The notes under the pieces were generated by a model that worked only from the letters and a program-made list of their open reading frames with translations, had not been told where the DNA came from and did not search any database. A DNA stretch of 7,247 nt from Actinomycetota bacterium (lineage in GTDB: Bacteria > Actinomycetota > Acidimicrobiia > Acidimicrobiales > JAMCPL01). The DNA lies in the NCBI GenBank assembly GCA_023379725.1, contig JAMCPC010000010.1, positions 1 through 7,247 on the forward strand, read 5' to 3'. Positions 1-4,023 of the stretch are shown piece by piece (positions within the stretch are counted from its first letter, which is position 1; each line of letters opens with the position of its first letter). The translations under genes were made by a program, and so were the position numbers.

Positions 1-162
1 TGATCCGATAATTTTCCTGATCTCTTTGAGGGTAAGGAACTTGTGGTCGAGGTCTAACCCGAGCTTCTCTTTCAGATCGATGGTTATCTCGTCTGCATAG
101 TCACCCACATAGAGATTCTCTCCCATGGAGTCCATATGTCGTTTACTGCATTCTGTATCCAT
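1..162 (-). CDS. Hypothetical protein, partial (C-terminus beyond left edge)
   Basis: This minus-strand reading frame is open from an ATG at 162-160 to the window edge, giving 54 codons with no stop. An AAGG ribosome-binding site sits 9 bases before the ATG, which supports this start. The visible protein starts MDTECSKRHMDSMGENLYVG and continues with alternating acidic and basic residues ending near TLKEIRKIIGS. It has no signal peptide or membrane segment, so a small soluble protein is likely. I do not recognise the family. It diverges from the integrase across a repeat-rich control region, so it may be the first gene of the host side, or part of the same element. The gene is reported because frame, start and ribosome site agree; function is unknown. 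Confidence 0.55.
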   Translation of the reverse strand, partial: MDTECSKRHMDSMGENLYVGDYADEITIDLKEKLGLDLDHKFLTLKEIRKIIGS

Positions 163-170
163 TGTATAAT
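142..170 (+). promoter_or_regulatory. Candidate sigma-70-type promoter toward the integrase
   Basis: TTTACT (142-147, 4 of 6 matches to TTGACA) is separated by 17 bases from a perfect TATAAT (165-170). It would fire rightward, giving the integrase a leader of about 180 bases that contains the repeat cluster. It overlaps the start of the divergent gene. This is weak evidence from motif match only; the TATAAT closer to the integrase is the better candidate. Confidence 0.25.
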
Positions 171-206
171 ACCTTATCAGATGCCATTTTTACGGCAATA
201 TTTCTC

Positions 207-337
207 ATTATGCCAGGTAATGGGGTGTATTACCAGGATCGACGTATATATGCCCAGGTCACATAGGTAATAATTGTCAATTATCGTTAACTGATGTAAA
301 CTGATATATGCCAGTTATTGCAACAGTGGTTGCAACA
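207..337. promoter_or_regulatory. Repeat-rich control or attachment region upstream of integrase
   Basis: The divergent intergenic stretch holds several short repeats. There is an inverted repeat GGTAAT/ATTACC (216-221, 229-234) and a near-continuous palindrome ATAATTG-T-CAATTAT (270-284). AACTGAT is repeated in direct orientation at one helical turn (289-295, 299-305). TTGCAACA is repeated in direct orientation 12 bases apart (318-325, 330-337). ATATATGCC occurs twice (246-254, 304-312). Upstream of a tyrosine integrase such arrays are often arm-type integrase sites, excisionase sites, or repressor operators. Which of these applies cannot be decided from sequence alone. The AACTGAT pair with 10-base phasing is the kind of spacing small excisionases use to bind cooperatively. 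Confidence 0.45.
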
Positions 338-339
338 CA

Positions 340-348
340 TGATATAAT
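340..348 (+). promoter_or_regulatory. Extended -10 promoter for leaderless integrase mRNA
   Basis: TGATATAAT is a perfect extended -10 element (TGn plus TATAAT at 343-348). Only six bases separate it from the integrase ATG at 355, so transcription would begin at or next to the start codon. No Shine-Dalgarno sequence precedes that ATG, which agrees with a leaderless mRNA. No good -35 box is present at normal spacing; TTGCAA at 318-323 is 19 bases away. Confidence 0.5.
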
Positions 349-354
349 GAGATT

Positions 355-1464
355 ATGAGCAGAGCCAATGGTGACGGATCGGTTTACTTCGACAAGACAC
401 TATCTAAATGGAGGGCAGCCATCTCCTGGCGAGACGCTTCCAACCACCTACATAGAAGGACAAGGGTGGCAACATCCAAATCTGAAGCGTTAAATGCACT
501 TCACGAGATGCTTGCAAATCGTGATGAGGATAACGCTCGACAACAACGCCAACTTCTCTTAGGACCTACCGTTGGTGAGTACCTTGCCGACTGGGAGGCG
601 AATGTGCTTCCCTCTCTCGACATAGGCGCATCGAGAAGGAACAACTACGTAGGTAGCATAAGGAACCACATCCTTCCTGCACTTGGAGAGATAAGGGTGT
701 GCGAACTGAAACCAGAGCACGTAGAGTCCATGTTCGCAGACCTGGCAGAGAGAGGGCTCTCGAAGAACACCATCATCCTCGTACGCTCCGTTTTCTCCTT
801 TATGCTCAATCATGCAGAAAAAAGAGGGATAATCCCAAGAAACCCCGTACGGCTTAGCATCATCCCTGCATCAGCTCGAGAACCCAAAAAGAGGCGCACG
901 CTTAGCCATGAGGAACTTAAAAGGTTCCTGGCGGTGATAGAAGGAGAAAAAGATGAGGCATTCTGGACAGCTGCTGTCCTACTTGGTCTTAGACCCGGTG
1001 AGCTTGCCGGTCTTATGTGGGAGGATGTGGATTTGGAAGAAAATGTAATCCATGTGGTAAAAGCCCGCAAGAAGACTGCTTTGGGATATGCAATAGGAAC
1101 CGTAAAGACCCAGGGTTCGCTAAGGGTGCTTGCGATGCCGGATCGTCTTTCAGAGGCGATGAGATGCCACAGGAACAATGCCAGTGGCGAGGGCTTGGTG
1201 TTTCCGAGTAGAGATGGAGGTATCCAACACCCCGGGACAGTTCAGGGGCGTCTTGAGAAACTCTGCAAACTGGCAGGTATAGATCCTCCGGTGGTGCCTT
1301 ATGAACTGCGCCATACTGCAGCATCCATGCTCTCTGATGCTGGGGTTCCCATAGAGGAATTAGCTGACTTCATGGGACATACTACAACTGCGATGCTTGA
1401 ACAGGTCTATCGTCACAGAGTACGAAAAGTGATAGATGTGGCAAAGGTGTTCAATCCATCTTAA
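355..1464 (+). CDS. int: Tyrosine recombinase / phage-type integrase
   Basis: This 369-residue protein cuts and rejoins DNA at attachment sites through a covalent tyrosine link, and would integrate or excise a mobile element. Residues about 6-55 (GDGSVYFDKTLSKWRAAISW onward) look like the AP2-type arm-binding domain. Residues about 72-165 form the helical core-binding domain, and 180-360 the catalytic domain. Catalytic residues visible are Arg213 (LGLRPGE), Lys251 (VKTQGS), Arg319 (YELRHT), His342 (MGHTTT) and nucleophile Tyr352 (QVYRH). The first position of the HxxR box is Tyr316 rather than His, a substitution seen in some actinobacterial integrases. Length is normal and no frame break is seen, so it is probably active. 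The start follows a TATAAT box by six bases without a ribosome site, suggesting leaderless translation. It ends two bases from the convergent excisionase gene. Confidence 0.95.
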   Translation: MSRANGDGSVYFDKTLSKWRAAISWRDASNHLHRRTRVATSKSEALNALHEMLANRDEDNARQQRQLLLGPTVGEYLADWEANVLPSLDIGASRRNNYVGSIRNHILPALGEIRVCELKPEHVESMFADLAERGLSKNTIILVRSVFSFMLNHAEKRGIIPRNPVRLSIIPASAREPKKRRTLSHEELKRFLAVIEGEKDEAFWTAAVLLGLRPGELAGLMWEDVDLEENVIHVVKARKKTALGYAIGTVKTQGSLRVLAMPDRLSEAMRCHRNNASGEGLVFPSRDGGIQHPGTVQGRLEKLCKLAGIDPPVVPYELRHTAASMLSDAGVPIEELADFMGHTTTAMLEQVYRHRVRKVIDVAKVFNPS

Positions 1465-1466
1465 AG

Positions 1467-1706
1467 CTATCGACTATTTCGTATCTCTTTTTGCTCTTTT
1501 AGCCAAGTATCGAGATCATCGCTTAAGATACGCCGTGTACGTCCCAGCTTGAGTGTGGGAAGTCCCTTATCCATAAGGGCATATACATGTTCACGGGTTA
1601 TGCCAAGCATCTTTGCAACCTCTTCTGCTGAATATGCGATACGGGTTATCTCTTTCATGCTTCTTCTATTCCATCTTCTTGTTTCCACTTGCAATACCTT
1701 TTCCAC
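1467..1706 (-). CDS. xis: Excisionase-family HTH DNA-binding protein
   Basis: This is a 79-residue small basic protein. Residues about 25-72 match the excisionase-type winged helix-turn-helix (HTH_17, MerR-like): YSAEEVAKMLGITREHVYAL, then a wing LKLGRTRRI, then a helix DDLDTWLKEQK. Such proteins bend attachment-site DNA to steer the integrase toward excision, and can also repress promoters. The start chosen is GTG at 1706, because a strong AGGAGG lies eight bases upstream (1715-1720). An internal ATG at 1658 (MKEITRI) is an alternative start, and is the start preserved in the inverted partial copy at 2919. The extra 16 residues are Arg-rich. It converges with the integrase, so the two are made from opposite strands. 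It is the last gene of a minus-strand group with the small ORFs upstream. Confidence 0.85.
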   Translation of the reverse strand: MEKVLQVETRRWNRRSMKEITRIAYSAEEVAKMLGITREHVYALMDKGLPTLKLGRTRRILSDDLDTWLKEQKEIRNSR

Positions 1707-1714
1707 GAATATAA

Positions 1715-1766
1715 CCTCCTATCTCTATATATCAGCGGATAAAAAGCCCAGGTCAGAGGCTTGGCG
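1715..1766 (-). promoter_or_regulatory. Excisionase promoter region and strong ribosome-binding site
   Basis: Reading the minus strand, the segment holds CGCCAAGCCTC (1766-1756), CGCTGATATATAG with an extended -10-like TGaTATATA (about 1737-1725), then AGGAGG (1720-1715). CGCCAAG-YCTC and CGCTGATATA recur with nearly the same spacing (29 against 32 bases) in the inverted copy at 2862-2903, which argues they are functional. CTGATATAT also occurs upstream of the integrase (301-309), so one regulator could act at both places. No convincing -35 box was found. Confidence 0.5.
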
Positions 1767-1785
1767 AAAACAGCCCCTTTCATGC

Positions 1786-2136
1786 CTACATGGGTACTGT
1801 CAACGCTTCATGTTCAAGGGTTGGCTGGCTGTTAGTATGTGGCGTTGGCTCTCCAAAGCGTGCAGGATCACGCATACGCTGGAGTAGAGTTATCCGATGC
1901 TTATCAGGAGCAGGTGTAACAGAGGCTTTGGTTGCCACCGCTTCGTTTTCTTTGCATTCTCGTATCATCTCCATAGCAGTACGAATGTCAGGCCATCCCC
2001 AATCAGGACGAGTAGCCAGGTACACAGCAGCAGGTACATCTCTACCGATCTTTCGACTGGATGGAGCCACGCCACGCAACGACGTAGTCCGTAAAGTATT
2101 TAAGATCGTCAATTTTATAAAACTTAAGCATTTCAA
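1786..2136 (-). CDS. Small hypothetical protein, possibly frameshifted near its start
   Basis: The main minus-strand frame is open from TTG (2136) to TAG (1786-1788), 116 codons. From about residue 30 it reads like a real soluble protein (RDVPAAVYLATRPDWGWPDI, then charged helices, then a Pro/Thr-rich tail). I do not recognise the family. The start is uncertain. The TTG directly abuts the AAGGAAG ribosome site, too close to be used. The best start is ATG at 2131, five bases after that site, but it lies in another frame. It reads MLKFYKIDDLKYFTDYVVAW plus nine residues and stops at 2042. One indel between about 2050 and 2075 would join the two into a protein of roughly 115 residues. A GTG at 2070 in the long frame is another possible start. 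It sits on the same strand as the excisionase, 79 bases upstream of it. Confidence 0.45.
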   Translation of the reverse strand: MKCLSFIKLTILNTLRTTSLRGVAPSSRKIGRDVPAAVYLATRPDWGWPDIRTAMEMIRECKENEAVATKASVTPAPDKHRITLLQRMRDPARFGEPTPHTNSQPTLEHEALTVPM

Positions 2137-2169
2137 CTTCCTTTCTTCTTGGGTGACAGATCACCTCTC

Positions 2170-2259
2170 CTACTCTCTTATATGAGCGGATTGTTGATAT
2201 TTGCCTCTATCTCTACAGAACATAAACACATCACATTGAGATACCGGGCAGTGGTGCAT
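2170..2259 (-). CDS. Tiny Cys/His-rich ORF, possible metal-binding peptide
   Basis: This is a 29-codon minus-strand ORF from ATG (2259-2257) to TAG (2172-2170). AGGAG lies seven bases before the ATG, good spacing, which is the main support. The peptide starts MHHCPVSQCDVFMFC, placing His2, His3, Cys4, Cys9 and Cys15 close together, followed by a basic tail. That clustering could bind zinc, but it is too short for a known finger and could be chance. It lies 38 bases upstream of the ATG at 2131, so it would be the first gene of a minus-strand group ending with the excisionase. Confidence 0.35.
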   Translation of the reverse strand: MHHCPVSQCDVFMFCRDRGKYQQSAHIRE

Positions 2260-2332
2260 ACTGTGTCTCCTAACCATTACTCGTGTACCGATAGATTGGA
2301 GTGACGAAAGACCAGGTAGGAATAGGTGTGAG

Positions 2333-2357
2333 CTTATTGAAAATGATTGTCAATAAG
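2333..2357. repeat. Inverted repeat CTTATTG-11-CAATAAG
   Basis: The 7-base arms at 2333-2339 and 2351-2357 are perfect, with an 11-base spacer. The right half also contains ATTGTCAAT (2346-2354), the same 9-mer that forms the centre of the palindrome at 270-284 upstream of the integrase. It lies upstream of the minus-strand gene group, so an operator is possible. There is no adjacent T-run, so it is not an intrinsic terminator. Confidence 0.35.
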
Positions 2358-2392
2358 ACAAAATACCAGGGTAATGATGGTTTTTTAGAGCC

Positions 2393-2531
2393 AAAAAATG
2401 AAAATGTGAGGGTAAAAATGTGAGATATTGGAAAGGGTTATAGAGATTGTGTAGAGATGATGTAGATACATGAGAGTAGGTAGAAAAGTGATAAGAGGGT
2501 AAATATGTGAGTATTTTTTGGAAAGTTTGAA
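2393..2531. other. Strand-asymmetric, C-free tract with long direct repeats
   Basis: Over 139 bases the plus strand has one C (2469) against about 42 G by hand count. The minus-strand transcript would therefore be C-rich and almost G-free. Within it, GAGGGTAAAAATGTGAG (2408-2424) recurs as GAGGGTAAATATGTGAG (2495-2511), each followed by a T/A-rich stretch and GGAAAG. An AAAATGTGAG copy precedes the first (2401-2410). A minus-strand RNA of this composition is typical of a Rho utilisation (rut) site. Alternatives are an iteron-like replication or transfer site, or an unstructured leader. No coding frame here looks real. Confidence 0.5.
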
Positions 2532-2624
2532 CCCCCTGCGGCGATCAACAGAAGATAAACTCATCGCATCGCCTGACACCGATCATCCGCCGTCAAGAGC
2601 ACCGCTTCGTCGGATCAATCACCT

Positions 2625-2693
2625 CACCATGGTAGGGGTGTAAGAGGGCACCCCTATTAGTACCCTGGTGCCGTGAGAGCCGTCCTACGGCTC
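2625..2693. other. Two tandem hairpins, possible structured RNA
   Basis: Stem 1 pairs TAGGGGTG (2633-2640) with CACCCCTA (2649-2656) across an 8-base loop, enclosed by CACCA (2625-2629) pairing TGGTG (2666-2670). Stem 2 pairs GAGCCGT (2677-2683) with ACGGCTC (2687-2693) across a 3-base loop. Neither is followed by a T-run on either strand, so these are not ordinary intrinsic terminators. I do not recognise a known riboswitch. A short ORF starts 14 bases after stem 2. The strand cannot be assigned. Confidence 0.4.
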
Positions 2694-2706
2694 ATAGAGA
2701 AGCGTT

Positions 2707-2778
2707 ATGGATGCAGTGAATGGAATTTTGTATGCTGGAGCGGTAACGAATGACAGAGAGCAAATTGCAGGCATGTAA
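2707..2778 (+). CDS. Short ORF downstream of tandem hairpins (doubtful)
   Basis: This is a 23-codon ORF from ATG (2707) to TAA (2776-2778). The peptide (MDAVNGILYAGAVTNDREQI and three more residues) reads like a fragment of a globular protein, and it starts just after the hairpin pair. The ribosome site is weak (GAGAAG). It could be a leader peptide controlled by the hairpins, a decayed gene end, or chance. There is no other support. Confidence 0.15.
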   Translation: MDAVNGILYAGAVTNDREQIAGM

Positions 2779-2861
2779 TAGATTGTGAAAGACAATATTG
2801 CACGACATAATCCGTACAAATCAGGGTCGGTCACGCAAGAAAACAATCTGATGCTGCAATG

Positions 2862-2957
2862 CGCCAAGTCTCCTGGACAGAGATATTTTAATTCGCTGAT
2901 ATAAGAAGTAGAGGAAGCATGAAAGAGATAACCCGTATCGAAAGTTGGGTTGCGTAA
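2862..2957 (+). pseudogene. Truncated inverted copy of the excisionase promoter and 5' end
   Basis: This plus-strand segment matches the excisionase gene region on the opposite strand. In order it holds CGCCAAGTCTC (2862-2872), CTGG, a T-rich run, CGCTGATATA (2894-2903), a GAGGAAG ribosome site, and then 27 bases (2914-2940) identical to 1637-1663 reversed. Those bases cover ATG and the codons for MKEITRI. Homology then stops: the frame continues ESWVA and ends in TAA (2955-2957), so only a 12-residue peptide remains of a protein of about 63. About 55 bases present between promoter and the internal ATG in the intact gene are missing here. It is most simply the remnant of a second, related excisionase. 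Because it is inverted relative to the intact copy, the pair also forms an inverted repeat. Confidence 0.75.
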
Positions 2958-3026
2958 AGGAGATTACTGAAAGACCATGGTTGGGTAGAGTAAAGCCCAA
3001 ATCGATAACAGAATATATTAAATCCG

Positions 3027-3046
3027 ATTATGCCGGTAGGTAATAA
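3027..3046. repeat. Candidate distal element end (similar to 207-221 and 264-273)
   Basis: ATTATGCC-GGT-AGGTAAT (3027-3044) equals ATTATGCC-AGGTAAT at 207-221 apart from three extra bases. TAGGTAATAA (3037-3046) is identical to 264-273, and both are followed shortly by AATTAT. The site lies just right of the excisionase remnant, where an attachment end would be expected if the left end is at the integrase. The repeat is short and imperfect, so this is only a candidate. Confidence 0.25.
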
Positions 3047-3075
3047 AAATTATTCATAATATTCATGCTTACCTC

Positions 3076-3097
3076 TTGACACCCCCAGGAGTATAAT
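3076..3097 (+). promoter_or_regulatory. Promoter of the exported-protein block
   Basis: A perfect TATAAT (3092-3097) lies five bases before an ATG (3103) and 42 bases before the DUF4232-like gene. A perfect TTGACA (3076-3081) is also present, but only ten bases upstream, far short of the usual 16-18, so the two hexamers cannot serve one ordinary sigma-70 promoter. The TATAAT alone may suffice, as in many actinobacterial promoters. Confidence 0.45.
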
Positions 3098-3102
3098 TAA
3101 GT

Positions 3103-3165
3103 ATGTCAGCAGTAGCTAACCTGGAGATGAGAAATAATTATGAAGATGCAGTTGAATTCCTTTAA
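3103..3165 (+). CDS. Overlapping 20-codon leaderless ORF (candidate leader peptide)
   Basis: ATG at 3103 begins five bases after TATAAT, the same geometry as the integrase start, so the transcript would begin at or near this codon. It encodes MSAVANLEMRNN, then YEDAVEFL, and stops at 3163-3165. It overlaps the first 26 bases of the DUF4232-like gene (start 3140) in another frame. Translating it would carry ribosomes across the downstream start, which has only a distant GGAG. It could be a coupling or regulatory leader peptide, or a by-product of promoter position. Confidence 0.3.
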   Translation: MSAVANLEMRNNYEDAVEFL

Positions 3166-3877
3166 AAAAAAGGTAATTATTCTTGTGGCCGCAGCAGTAG
3201 TATTGACCGTGATTTTCACAGTTACCAGCCAACTACAATTGGCATCCAAGAGGCCAAAAATTGCAATTATAGCCTCCCGAAAGACAATTATAGCCTCCCG
3301 AAAGATGAGTGGCACTGCTACATCGACACCCACCGTGCCTCGCTGCACCGCAGCGGATCTAAAAGTATCGCTCACTACCCCCTCCTCGGATAGCCAGTTG
3401 GCTGGTAAGGTACTCTGGGCAAGTGGGATGCATAACCAGCTCATCCTGTTCAATGTCTACAATATCGCTGACAGTGCCTGCAGTCTCAGGGGTTACATGA
3501 TACCGGTATGGACTAATGTCAGTTCCGGCAACCGGGAGCCTTATCCTACCCAAGGGGCAATGGCGGCCCACAGACTAGAGATAGGTAATCCCGGTGATAG
3601 GAAGCCCCTTGGTATCTTGGCTACAGTTACCTTGTCTCCTGGTGAAGCGGCTGGTTTCGTGGTATCTACGAGTGGAAGAATCCCTGCTGGGGCAATTACA
3701 CCTGGTGGAACGCACCTGGTTGCAATGCCCGATAAGCGATCGACCACCCATCTTCCGTCATTTTATGCAGAATCACCACTTCTAGCATCCAATAGCGCAG
3801 TGAGAGACTACTGCCAGTACCTCAATGGCCAGCCTACCTGCATAACCTTGAACTCGTCGACCTTCCCGTCGCCATAG
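3140..3877 (+). CDS. Membrane-anchored exported protein, DUF4232-like
   Basis: This is a 245-residue protein. A basic N-terminus (MKMQLNSFKKK) precedes a hydrophobic helix at about 11-30, a signal anchor or uncleaved signal peptide. A basic linker holds a duplicated 7-residue unit (residues 43-56). From about residue 63 the pattern CTAADLKVSL, LFNVYNIADSACSLRGYMIP, a Gly/Pro-rich middle and a late Cys pair (CQYL, PTCI) resembles DUF4232. That is a beta-sandwich-like extracellular domain common in actinobacteria, of unknown function. Four cysteines could form two disulfides outside the cell. GGAG lies 13 bases before the ATG, rather far, so translation may depend on the overlapping leader ORF. 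It is the first gene of the plus-strand exported block. The family call is from remembered pattern, not a search. Confidence 0.75.
   Translation: MKMQLNSFKKKVIILVAAAVVLTVIFTVTSQLQLASKRPKIAIIASRKTIIASRKMSGTATSTPTVPRCTAADLKVSLTTPSSDSQLAGKVLWASGMHNQLILFNVYNIADSACSLRGYMIPVWTNVSSGNREPYPTQGAMAAHRLEIGNPGDRKPLGILATVTLSPGEAAGFVVSTSGRIPAGAITPGGTHLVAMPDKRSTTHLPSFYAESPLLASNSAVRDYCQYLNGQPTCITLNSSTFPSP
3264..3305 (+). repeat. Perfect 21-bp tandem duplication in the linker
   Basis: Two identical 21-base units (3264-3284, 3285-3305) lie back to back. Being a multiple of three, the duplication is in frame and repeats IIASRK(T/M) in the juxtamembrane linker. Perfect identity, including silent positions, points to a recent slippage event. 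Confidence 0.9.
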
Positions 3878-3894
3878 TAGGCTTGAATGAAGTA

Positions 3895-3921
3895 CGACGC
3901 AAACCAATAAATGTCGATGAC
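3895..3921 (+). repeat. Conserved junction segment, copy 1 (translates RRKPINVDD)
   Basis: This stretch begins 17 bases after the DUF4232-like stop codon and matches 6687-6713 on the minus strand at 22 of 27 bases. All five differences are transitions and four fall at third positions of the RRKP frame. The frame is open from TTG at 3883. This pattern suggests the peptide was under coding selection, or that the junction was duplicated. Confidence 0.45.
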
Positions 3922-4023
3922 GGTATGATTGTTGGTGCCTATTTAGTTATCAGGCCAGGGGAGTTTTCAGACGTGAGCTTGGATCAGAGCGCACAGTGCA
4001 TAAGAGATAGGAAGTCACTGGAC

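Noticed and set aside
1464..1500. T-rich stretch after the integrase as an intrinsic terminator
   Set aside because: No stem precedes the T-run and the bases encode the end of the excisionase.
252..1755. Shared 10-mer GCCCAGGTCA upstream of integrase (252-261) and excisionase (1746-1755)
   Set aside because: Many identical 10-mer pairs are expected by chance in 7 kb, and orientation relative to the two genes differs; noted only as a weak hint of a common operator.
1790..2185. Plus-strand 131-codon frame opposite the small minus-strand gene
   Set aside because: No ribosome site, and its composition looks like an antisense shadow; the minus-strand frame fits the local gene order and has ribosome-site support nearby.
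2521..2545. Possible tRNA T-arm (GGGGGTTCAAAC on the minus strand), as an integrase target
   Set aside because: The opposing stem would need several G-T pairs and no anticodon or acceptor stem could be folded around it.
2385..2579. Minus-strand 64-codon frame across the C-free tract
   Set aside because: Its odd Ile/Tyr/His/Ser composition follows directly from the G-free strand, and no ribosome site was found.
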